Origin: Bordetella parapertussis
GTDB taxonomy: Bacteria; Pseudomonadota; Gammaproteobacteria; Burkholderiales; Burkholderiaceae_C
Assembly: GCA_945888535.1 (NCBI GenBank)
Contig: CAMDAN010000058.1
Location: 1-15,180 of the forward strand
Direction: 5' to 3'
DNA length: 15,180 nt
This document shows, one piece after another, positions 1 to 5,928 of this stretch (the first letter of the stretch is position 1; each line of letters begins with the position of its first letter). The position numbers and the translations under genes were made by a program. The notes below the pieces were generated by a model, which worked only from the letters and a program-made list of their open reading frames with translations, did not search any database and was not told the DNA's origin.

Positions 1-460
1 TGCGAAATCCTTTTTTATCCAACATCCGAAGCACGCTTTGGGTAGGAACCATGACGCCAGAGGAGGGTTTATGAAACTGCCGAAATACGGCATAACCCAC
101 CCACAACGGGATTCTCAAAGCGGCTTTTAAAATTTCTGGGAAACGGGTATGAAAGGCCGTTGTGAAAGGCCATTCGTGTTTCAAACAGAAATTGCGTCCT
201 GCCCAACCTAAGGGGCCCTCGGTAGCAATATGGACTGCGTCAGGTTGCGCGTCTGCTAGTAAACGGGCCAGTTCTTTTTTGGGATTGATGGCCAGATCAA
301 TACCGGCGTAACCCGGACAAGGGCGGGTTTTAAATAATCCTGGATGAATCACCTGCACTTCGTGGCCCAGCGATTGCATCTCCCGCACCAACTCCACCAA
401 AGTAGTTACCACCCCATTGACTTGGGGTTGCCATGCGTCTGTGATTAACGCAATTTTCAT
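1..460 (-). CDS. agt: Agt-like GT4 diacylglycerol glycosyltransferase (3' end outside window)
   Basis: This is a partial gene: the first 153 codons are visible and the C-terminal half lies beyond the left edge. The start at 460 opens with a Rossmann-type strand and the GT4 donor-fold signature (MKIALITDAWQPQVNGVV). It then shows HIATEGPLGW (about residues 95-104) and FHTRFPE (about 121-127), the pattern of the Agt glycosyltransferase encoded beside plcP in phosphate-starved Sinorhizobium, Agrobacterium and marine bacteria. Agt transfers glucose, galactose or glucuronic acid from UDP-sugars to diacylglycerol at the inner membrane face. The start codon overlaps the plcP-like stop by 4 bp (ATGA), so the two are translationally coupled. 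A general GT4 role in polysaccharide synthesis is the alternative. The sugar donor cannot be read from the sequence, but ugd in the window makes UDP-glucuronate a candidate. Confidence 0.82.
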   Translation of the reverse strand, partial: MKIALITDAWQPQVNGVVTTLVELVREMQSLGHEVQVIHPGLFKTRPCPGYAGIDLAINPKKELARLLADAQPDAVHIATEGPLGWAGRNFCLKHEWPFTTAFHTRFPEILKAALRIPLWVGYAVFRQFHKPSSGVMVPTQSVLRMLDKKGFR

Positions 461-1395
461 GCAGCCACCCCCGCAGGCGCATTGGCAATTTCTAACGGCT
501 TGTCCGCTTTTGCGCTAGTGACTTTGCCATCTTCATAGTTCCAATGGATGAGCTCTAAGCGACCATCCATGTGCTCAACCAAGGCGCTGCGACTCTCGAC
601 CCAGTCGCCGTCATTGCAGTACAAAGTTCCGTCAATCATCCGCATTTCAGCGCGGTGAATATGCCCGCAAACCACGCCGTAATGGCCGCGAATTCGCGCT
701 TCATGGGCTACGGCCACTTCAAAACTAGAAATGAAATTTACCGCGGTCTTGACTTGATCTTTCAAGTAGGCTGAAAGCGACCAATAGGGGAACCCTAGTT
801 TTCTGCGGATGGTATTGAAATGGCGATTGAGCTTGAGGGTGAGTTCATAGGCATTGTCACCAAGGTAAGCCAACCATTTGGCGTATTGAATGATTCCATC
901 AAAATCATCGCCATGGGTTACCCACAGGCGCTTGCCATCGGCGGTGGTATGAATGGCTTCACGTTGAACATCTACGCCACCAAACTGGTGACCGACAAAT
1001 GCCCGTGCGAATTCATCGTGGTTACCGGGTACAAAGATCACGCGGTCGCCCTTGCGCACCCGACGCAATAGTTTTTGAATCACATCGTTGTGGGCCTGGG
1101 GCCAAAACCACCTTCGTTTTAACTGCCAGCCATCAACGATATCGCCCACGAGATACAAATACTCGCTGGGGTGGTGCTTTAAAAAATCCAGCAAGGCTTC
1201 TGCTTGGCAACCCTGGGTGCCCAAATGAACATCGGAGACAAAAACTGCACGAACGCGGTTGCGTGGATCATCCTCAGGATCAATCGAGCTCTGGCTGTGG
1301 TTGTGGTTGTGAATGTTGTTTTGGCTTTGACCGCTTGCGCTGTCAGAAGCAACGGACTGCATTGAATTTTGTACAAGGTTAAAAATGGTGCGCAT
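457..1395 (-). CDS. plcP: PlcP-like phospholipase C (LpxH-type metallophosphoesterase)
   Basis: A calcineurin-like metallophosphoesterase of 312 residues. The two-metal motifs are all present in order: DVHLG (55-59), GDIVDGW (84-90), GNHDE (124-128), HGDDFD (161-166) and GHIH (244-247). Such proteins are often labelled UDP-2,3-diacylglucosamine pyrophosphatase, but the extended WPQAHNDVIQKLLRR and YWSLSAYLK blocks and the olsB/agt neighbours fit PlcP. PlcP is the phosphate-starvation phospholipase C that splits membrane phospholipids into diacylglycerol and phospho-alcohol. The start is joined to the olsB-like stop in a TAATG overlap, and the stop overlaps the next start, so this is the middle gene of a coupled operon. 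Residues 12-45 form a Ser/Asn/His-rich extension ahead of the catalytic fold, with no signal peptide. LpxH activity in lipid A synthesis remains possible but less likely here. Confidence 0.8.
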   Translation of the reverse strand: MRTIFNLVQNSMQSVASDSASGQSQNNIHNHNHSQSSIDPEDDPRNRVRAVFVSDVHLGTQGCQAEALLDFLKHHPSEYLYLVGDIVDGWQLKRRWFWPQAHNDVIQKLLRRVRKGDRVIFVPGNHDEFARAFVGHQFGGVDVQREAIHTTADGKRLWVTHGDDFDGIIQYAKWLAYLGDNAYELTLKLNRHFNTIRRKLGFPYWSLSAYLKDQVKTAVNFISSFEVAVAHEARIRGHYGVVCGHIHRAEMRMIDGTLYCNDGDWVESRSALVEHMDGRLELIHWNYEDGKVTSAKADKPLEIANAPAGVAA

Positions 1396-2225
1396 TAGAC
1401 CCCCAAAAAGTGTTTTCGGTAACGAGCAGGCATGTCAGCAATTCGCATCAACATTGGTAAATCAGCAGAATTAAAATCTGGGTCCCATGCGGGCGGCCCC
1501 AACACTTTGGCCCCGAGCCGCAAATACCCTTTGATCAAAGCGGGGGGTTCGACCTCAAGCTGGGTATTGAGTTTCTCAATGGGCAATGGCAGCCTTGGGC
1601 GAACATGCTGTTCAATCGGTGCCAAATGGGTAGCCTGAACTTGATGCCAAATGCTCGCAGCGACATCGCCACTGACGATTCCGTTATGCAGCATCGAAAC
1701 ACTGGCGCATCCAATCATGGTATCGAGCTGGTTGCGCACCATAAATTCAGCCAAGGCACTCCAAAGCGCCATGATCACACCGCCATGGCGGTGTTTGGGG
1801 TGGACGCAGCTTCGGCCTAGCTCCACCATGCGCGGACGCAAGGCACGCAAGCGGGTGAGGTCAAATTCGGTATCGCTGTAAGTGCTACCCACCCGCTTGG
1901 CTTGGACTGGCGTGAGTACCCGGTAGGTACCGATCACTTCTTGGCTGGCTTGGTCGCGAACAATCAGGTGTTCGCAATAATTATCAAATAAGTCGATGTC
2001 GTGCCCAGGGATGGGCGAATTTAACCGGGCACCCATTTCGCCAGCGAAAACATCAAAGCGGAGTTTTTGTGCAGCGCGAACTTCATCTTGGTGCGAAGCC
2101 CATGAAACCACAATACCTTGAGAAGTTTTCTCAACCGCACCTGAGGGCGGTGTGGTCAGCACACCGGAGAACGAGAGGGCCTCGTTAATAACCGGGGCGA
2201 TTCCTACAAACTCGATGTTGCGCAT
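1395..2225 (-). CDS. olsB: OlsB-like ornithine lipid N-acyltransferase (GNAT)
   Basis: A 276-residue acyltransferase of the GNAT/hemolysin-like Acetyltransf_5 group. OlsB joins a 3-hydroxyacyl chain from acyl-ACP to the alpha-amino group of ornithine, giving lyso-ornithine lipid, the first step to phosphorus-free ornithine lipids. Seen in the sequence: LRFDVFAGEMGA (55-66), YCEHLIVRD (83-91), and the cofactor-binding core VELGRSCVHPKHRHGG (134-149). The start at 2225 has a good ribosome site (GGAG at 2234-2231, 5-nt spacer). It is the first gene of the operon with plcP and agt. The second acyltransferase, OlsA, is not in this window and would have to be elsewhere. About 52 nt upstream of the start lies a predicted PhoB-type promoter. 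A related N-acyl amino acid synthase (another head group) cannot be excluded. Confidence 0.78.
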   Translation of the reverse strand: MRNIEFVGIAPVINEALSFSGVLTTPPSGAVEKTSQGIVVSWASHQDEVRAAQKLRFDVFAGEMGARLNSPIPGHDIDLFDNYCEHLIVRDQASQEVIGTYRVLTPVQAKRVGSTYSDTEFDLTRLRALRPRMVELGRSCVHPKHRHGGVIMALWSALAEFMVRNQLDTMIGCASVSMLHNGIVSGDVAASIWHQVQATHLAPIEQHVRPRLPLPIEKLNTQLEVEPPALIKGYLRLGAKVLGPPAWDPDFNSADLPMLMRIADMPARYRKHFLGV

Positions 2226-2278
2226 TTTTTCTCCAAAACAGTTTTCTAGTCTTGGACACAGAGTGTGCGAAATTCGAG

Positions 2279-2316
2279 TGTCACTAATATTTCAATTACA
2301 TGAAATATTAGTGACA
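2279..2316. promoter_or_regulatory. Perfect 38-bp palindrome: back-to-back Pho-box-like promoters
   Basis: Two perfect 16-bp arms (TGTCACTAATATTTCA at 2279-2294 and its exact complement at 2301-2316) flank a 6-nt centre. Each strand carries a GTCAC half-site and, 11 bp later, a TTCA half-site: 2280-2284 and 2291-2295 on plus, 2315-2311 and 2304-2300 on minus. Exactly 10 bp beyond, each strand has TATTAG, a plausible -10 (2306-2311 on plus, 2289-2284 on minus). Each -10 therefore lies inside the opposite strand's first half-site. The position between divergent olsB-like and ZntB-like genes makes a terminator unlikely. PhoB binds 11-bp-spaced direct repeats placed about 10 bp before the -10, so I infer a divergent PhoB promoter. 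An unrelated dimeric repressor operator is the alternative. Confidence 0.62.
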
Positions 2317-2329
2317 GACGGCGCTTTGA

Positions 2330-3418
2330 TTGCGGCAAAGTCATCAGCCATTCACACGTATCGGTTATAAAGTTTGTGTGGCAGAAAACAAAATTCCAAG
2401 GAGTCACTCCGACGTTCGACCCAACACCTACGGTGCTGATTCCCACGGGCTCATTTGCGGCTTTCACTTTGGGGCCGACCACCTAGGCCAACAAATCAAC
2501 GTAGAAAAAGCGCTTGATTTTCTTAACGCGGAGACACGCCCTGGTGGGTTTGTTTGGTTGCATTTCAACTTGGCCCATTCAGCGACCGAGAAATGGCTGA
2601 AGCACAACCTCAGCCTTTCCGATGTTTACTTTGACACGCTACGGGAGCCATCACGTTCAACGCGGGTTGAGTTAGATGACGGCACGTTGATTGCCGTCGT
2701 GAACGACGTGCATTACGACTTCGGCTTTGAACCCTCAGACATCTCCACACTTTGGATATCGGTGAGCGAAAAGCTCCTTGTCAGTACAAGAATTCACCCA
2801 CTGCGATCGATTGACCGTTTGCGTGATGCAGTCAACCGCGGAGCCCAGGTTCGCTCCAGCGTTGCGCTCTTAGTGCACCTCATGCGTGACCAAGGGGATG
2901 TTCTGGCCCATATTGTTCGCGAAACCACCTCTCGGGTGGATACGATTGAGGACAAGTTATTGGCGGGTCGTTTAGAGAAAAAGCGGGCCGCGCTAGGAAA
3001 TTCACGGCGGCTTTTGGTAAGGCTTTCTCGTTTGTTAGCGCCAGAGCCTGCAGCCCTTTTTCGATTGCTCAAAAAACCTCCTGCGTGGATTGACGAGGAA
3101 GACATTGAGGAACTCAACCAATCGTCAGAAGAATTTAATGTCGCTTTAAGTGACATGGCGGCACTGCAAGAGCGGATCAAGTTACTACAAGAAGAAATTG
3201 CAGGGCGCGTTGCAGAAACAAATAACCGAACGCTTTTTGTATTGACTGTCGTCACGGTTTTGGCCCTGCCAATCAACATGATCGCGGGTCTGATGGGGAT
3301 GAACGTTGGTGGGGTTCCCTTGGCTGAAAACCCCGTAGGGTTTTGGATTGTTGTTGCCATTGTTATCAGCATTACGGCTATCGCTGCATGGGTCTTTTTG
3401 CGCAAAGACCACGGCTAA
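2330..3418 (+). CDS. ZntB/CorA-family divalent cation transporter
   Basis: A CorA-superfamily inner-membrane transporter. It has a long soluble domain (to about residue 300) with a charged helical region (DEEDIEELNQSSEEF around 255-269 and a following coiled segment), then two C-terminal membrane helices (about 301-321 and 337-356). The GMN signature is at 323-325 in the form GLMGMNVGGVP, closer to ZntB than to CorA itself. The substrate (zinc, magnesium or other) is not decidable from sequence. The start is uncertain: 2330 is a TTG without a clear ribosome site, and an in-frame GTG lies at 2378. The conserved part begins near YGADSHGLICGF (residue 34). It is divergent from the olsB-like operon and shares the palindromic promoter region, which would put it under the same control. 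A role in metal balance during phosphate limitation is inference. Confidence 0.82.
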   Translation: MRQSHQPFTRIGYKVCVAENKIPRSHSDVRPNTYGADSHGLICGFHFGADHLGQQINVEKALDFLNAETRPGGFVWLHFNLAHSATEKWLKHNLSLSDVYFDTLREPSRSTRVELDDGTLIAVVNDVHYDFGFEPSDISTLWISVSEKLLVSTRIHPLRSIDRLRDAVNRGAQVRSSVALLVHLMRDQGDVLAHIVRETTSRVDTIEDKLLAGRLEKKRAALGNSRRLLVRLSRLLAPEPAALFRLLKKPPAWIDEEDIEELNQSSEEFNVALSDMAALQERIKLLQEEIAGRVAETNNRTLFVLTVVTVLALPINMIAGLMGMNVGGVPLAENPVGFWIVVAIVISITAIAAWVFLRKDHG

Positions 3419-3606
3419 ACGCTCCTTAGCGATTAAAAACAGAGAAAGGTGCATTCGTGTTTTTTGACACGAAATTGTCATTATTTCTACTTATCCTCAG
3501 ACACTGAAAAGTAACAATCTTTGTCATAGAGCTTAAATACTTTTCAAAAAAAATCGCATCTGCGGTTTCCCGAACTTGCACCTTCATATCACTTACAGGT
3601 GGATCT

Positions 3607-3723
3607 ATGCTTTGGAAAATTTTTGATTTGCAAAAGAAATTAGATGGGCTGTTCAGCGAAAGCTGGCTCCGTTTTGGTGTCGAAAGAAACAGCGACGTAC
3701 CAGCCGATTTGGTTTATTTTTAA
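3607..3723 (+). CDS. Possible small protein, 38 residues
   Basis: An ATG-started ORF beginning MLWKIFDLQKK and ending DLVYF, with an AGGTGG-like ribosome site 4 nt before the start. The product is short, with several aromatic and charged residues and no membrane helix. I recognise no family. It sits alone in a 432-bp gap upstream of ugd. Chance ORFs of this length are common, so only the start context argues for it. Confidence 0.28.
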   Translation: MLWKIFDLQKKLDGLFSESWLRFGVERNSDVPADLVYF

Positions 3724-3785
3724 GTCAGGCCGGTCGGTTGCTACCACCTCGGTGCAAATTCAATTCACCTTGCTCTAGCGCAAGC

Positions 3786-3817
3786 GTCACTAAACATTCT
3801 TATTCGTCCCGCATAGT
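3786..3817 (+). promoter_or_regulatory. Pho-box-like promoter of ugd
   Basis: GTCAC (3786-3790) is followed 11 bp later by TTCTT (3797-3801), and exactly 10 bp further by CATAGT (3812-3817, four of six matches to TATAAT). The core GTCACTAAACATTC closely matches GTCACTAAATATTC upstream of the second glycosyltransferase. The predicted transcript start near 3824 leaves a leader of about 27 nt before the ugd ATG. Confidence 0.5.
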
Positions 3818-3850
3818 TGAAGGTTTTGACACTGCGGGCAACTCACACAC

Positions 3851-5173
3851 ATGAAAATTACAGTTATCGGAACGGGGTATGTTGGTTTAGTCACGGGCAC
3901 GTGTCTTTCTGAGGTTGGCAATGACGTGCTTTGCTTTGATACCAACGCAGAAAAAATTGCGGCTCTGAAAGAGGGCGTGATCCCGATTTTTGAGCCGGGT
4001 CTTGAAGAAATGGTCCTGCGCAATATCAAAGCAGGCCGTTTGCACTTCACCGATGACATTGAAGAGGCCACCCGCTTTGGCACGGTTCAGTTCATCGCAG
4101 TGGGTACGCCCCCAGGGGAAGACGGAGGAGCCGATGTGGGCTATGTCATGGCAGCCGCTCGCAATATCGGCAAGCACATGAACGATTACAAAGTGGTCGT
4201 CGACAAAAGCACCGTTCCCGTCGGCACGGCGGATGCGGTTCGCTCAGCCATTCAAGAGCAACTCGATTTACGGGGCGTTACCACCCCATTTAGCGTGGTA
4301 TCCAACCCAGAGTTTCTCAAAGAAGGCGCGGCGATCGAAGACTTCATGCGCCCAGGCCGGATTGTTTTGGGCTGCGACAGTGAACAAGCCGCTCTTAATA
4401 TGCGAGCGCTCTACGCCCCATTTCAGCGCCACCATGACCGCCTGATTTTGATGGATATTCGCAGTGCGGAACTGACGAAGTACGCAGCCAACGCGATGCT
4501 CGCAACGCGTATCAGTTTCATGAATGAGTTGGCTAATTTGGCCGAAAACGTGGGCGCTGATATTGAACTGGTTCGCAAAGGTATTGGCAGTGACCCCCGC
4601 ATTGGTTATGACTTTTTATACGCGGGTGCAGGCTATGGCGGCTCCTGTTTTCCTAAAGATGTGAAAGCGCTGATCAAGACCGCTTCAAGCCAAGCCGGAA
4701 TTTCTCTCAAAGTATTGCAAGCCGTTGAAGAAGCCAATGAAGCGCAGAAGCGGGTCTTAGGCGCAAAAATTAAACAGCGCTTTGGGGCAGACCTCACCGG
4801 AAAGCATTTCGCACTTTGGGGGCTCGCATTCAAAGCCAATACCGATGACATTCGCGAGGCCAGCAGCTTGTCCGTGATCGAAGACTTGTTAGCCGCCGGC
4901 GCCACCGTAACGGCCTATGACCCTGTGGCTTCCCACTCGATGCAACAGTACTTGCATGACAAAGCAGGATTGACTTATGCGACATCCCAGAACTTGGCGC
5001 TCGAAAAGGCCGACGCTTTGGTGATCGTGACAGAGTGGAAAGAATTCCGAAGCCCCGACTTTGACCACATCAAGGCAGCACTCAAGCACCCTGTGATCTT
5101 TGACGGTCGCAATTTATACGATCCGAAGTGGGTTCGTTCCCTGGGAATTGAATATTTTGCAATCGGCAGATAG
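3851..5173 (+). CDS. ugd: UDP-glucose 6-dehydrogenase
   Basis: Cytosolic NAD-dependent enzyme that oxidises UDP-glucose in two steps to UDP-glucuronic acid. The 440 residues are the usual length. Seen: the N-terminal nucleotide-binding [10 protein letters not shown] (7-16), the [14 protein letters not shown] block (about 152-165), the catalytic cysteine C266 in [10 protein letters not shown], and the C-terminal UDP-binding domain with [13 protein letters not shown]. The start is set by the conserved [12 protein letters not shown] beginning, although no strong ribosome site precedes it. The gene has its own predicted Pho-type promoter. UDP-glucuronate can feed capsule, lipid A-linked Ara4N or glucuronosyl-diacylglycerol. 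With an Agt-like transferase nearby and no polysaccharide genes visible, the lipid route is attractive, but that is inference. Confidence 0.96.
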   Translation: MKITVIGTGYVGLVTGTCLSEVGNDVLCFDTNAEKIAALKEGVIPIFEPGLEEMVLRNIKAGRLHFTDDIEEATRFGTVQFIAVGTPPGEDGGADVGYVMAAARNIGKHMNDYKVVVDKSTVPVGTADAVRSAIQEQLDLRGVTTPFSVVSNPEFLKEGAAIEDFMRPGRIVLGCDSEQAALNMRALYAPFQRHHDRLILMDIRSAELTKYAANAMLATRISFMNELANLAENVGADIELVRKGIGSDPRIGYDFLYAGAGYGGSCFPKDVKALIKTASSQAGISLKVLQAVEEANEAQKRVLGAKIKQRFGADLTGKHFALWGLAFKANTDDIREASSLSVIEDLLAAGATVTAYDPVASHSMQQYLHDKAGLTYATSQNLALEKADALVIVTEWKEFRSPDFDHIKAALKHPVIFDGRNLYDPKWVRSLGIEYFAIGR

Positions 5174-5218
5174 CCCACGCCATCAAATCCTAGTTTTCAC
5201 TCAAAAGACACAATCCAT

Positions 5219-5250
5219 GTCACATAACTGCAATCAAGATGGTTTATCTT
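5219..5250 (+). promoter_or_regulatory. Pho-box-like promoter of the Mpo1-like gene
   Basis: GTCAC (5219-5223) and a degenerate second site GCAAT (5230-5234) are 11 bp apart. Read as 7-mers with a 4-bp spacer they are ATGTCAC and CTGCAAT, each five of seven to CTGTCAT. Exactly 10 bp later comes TATCTT (5245-5250), a plausible -10, identical to the one upstream of the second glycosyltransferase. The predicted start near 5257 would give a very short leader, right at the ribosome site. Confidence 0.45.
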
Positions 5251-5256
5251 GCGCTT

Positions 5257-5262
5257 AAGGAG
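5257..5262 (+). promoter_or_regulatory. Strong ribosome site fixing the start at 5269
   Basis: AAGGAG with a 6-nt spacer to ATG 5269. It excludes the longer in-frame start at 5239, which has no ribosome site and lies within the predicted promoter. Confidence 0.8.
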
Positions 5263-5268
5263 ATTTTT

Positions 5269-5877
5269 ATGAACGAATTTTTGAAGCAATTGAAGATCCA
5301 GCGATGGGATGACCACCGTTACTACCACCACAGCCGCATCAATCAGAGCTTGCATTTGATAAGCGCTATCAGCTTTGTTGTGGCCTATGGGTTTTTATTC
5401 ATCGACCCTGCGGTTGCTGCACTCATTGCTTGGCTCGTCTCGATGACCGCCCGCCAAAGCGGTCACTTCTTCTTTGAACCTCTCGGCTATGACGAAGTCA
5501 ATATGGCTACCAATGAGTACAAAGAAGAGATCAAGGTGGGCTACAACTTACGCCGCAAAGTGGTGCTGATGGCCATTTGGGCTGCTGCACCGGTGATGCT
5601 GGTAATTGATCCCGCCATGATGGGATTTTTTGAGCCCTATGCATCATTAAAAGAGTTTGTTCACAACACGGGTGAGATGTGGCTAGCTATCGGCGTCGGC
5701 GGCTTGTTGTTTAGAACGGTTCACTTGTTCTTCATTAAAGACGTGATGTCGGGATTGGTATGGATGACCAAAATTATCACCGACCCTTTTCACGATATCT
5801 ATTTGTATTACAAAGCGCCAATGGCTTTGTTACGCGGCGAATTGATTGAACCCCGCGGTCGTATTCACAACGTTTAA
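5269..5877 (+). CDS. Mpo1/DUF962-like multi-pass membrane protein
   Basis: A 202-residue polytopic inner-membrane protein with hydrophobic segments at about 30-45, 46-60, 99-116 and 137-155. The first third carries HHSRINQSLH (20-29) and, after the second hydrophobic segment, GHFFFEP (65-71). These resemble the His/Asn pattern and GHxxFE block of DUF962/Mpo1 proteins. Yeast Mpo1 is an Fe(II)-dependent dioxygenase acting on 2-hydroxy fatty acids in the ER. Further histidines are H132, H152 and H175. The family assignment rests on this short motif pattern, so it is tentative, and a fatty-acid-hydroxylase-like or uncharacterised membrane protein is the alternative. It stands alone after ugd with its own predicted Pho-type promoter and a hairpin behind it. 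A role in modifying lipid acyl chains is inference. Confidence 0.55.
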   Translation: MNEFLKQLKIQRWDDHRYYHHSRINQSLHLISAISFVVAYGFLFIDPAVAALIAWLVSMTARQSGHFFFEPLGYDEVNMATNEYKEEIKVGYNLRRKVVLMAIWAAAPVMLVIDPAMMGFFEPYASLKEFVHNTGEMWLAIGVGGLLFRTVHLFFIKDVMSGLVWMTKIITDPFHDIYLYYKAPMALLRGELIEPRGRIHNV

Positions 5878-5895
5878 AAGCCCAAGACTCAAACC

Positions 5896-5922
5896 AAGGA
5901 CAAGGCTTAAGGCCTTGTCCTT
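5896..5922. terminator. Hairpin between convergent genes, probable two-way terminator
   Basis: Perfect 11-bp arms (AAGGACAAGGC and its complement) around a 5-nt loop, placed between two convergent stop codons 52 bp apart. Neither side has a clear T-tract, so intrinsic termination may be weak or Rho-assisted. Confidence 0.6.
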
Positions 5923-5928
5923 AGCGTT

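Larger units (their letters stand above)
3419..3850. other. 432-bp intergenic region between the ZntB-like gene and ugd
   Basis: The stretch is AT-rich and holds no long gene. It contains a short hairpin at 3454-3473 (7-bp arms TTCGTGT/ACACGAA, 6-nt T-rich loop) without a strong T-tract after it, so at best a weak terminator. It also contains a possible 38-codon ORF at 3607-3723 and the predicted ugd promoter at 3786-3817, both listed separately. I see no tRNA, no convincing riboswitch and no repeat. Confidence 0.5.

Noticed and set aside
457..1395. Calling the phosphoesterase a lipid A enzyme (LpxH)
   Set aside because: The catalytic motifs alone fit both, but operon context with olsB and an Agt-like transferase favours PlcP; kept as an alternative.
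3454..3473. Hairpin downstream of the ZntB-like gene as an intrinsic terminator
   Set aside because: The stem is short and AT-rich and no T-tract follows, so I noted it only within the intergenic description.
3477..3549. Further GTCAT occurrences downstream of the ZntB-like gene
   Set aside because: GTCAT at 3477 and 3533 lack a proper second half-site 11 bp away and a -10 at the shared distance.
5239..5268. Longer start of the Mpo1-like protein
   Set aside because: The strong AAGGAG at 5257-5262 serves ATG 5269; the earlier ATG has no ribosome site.
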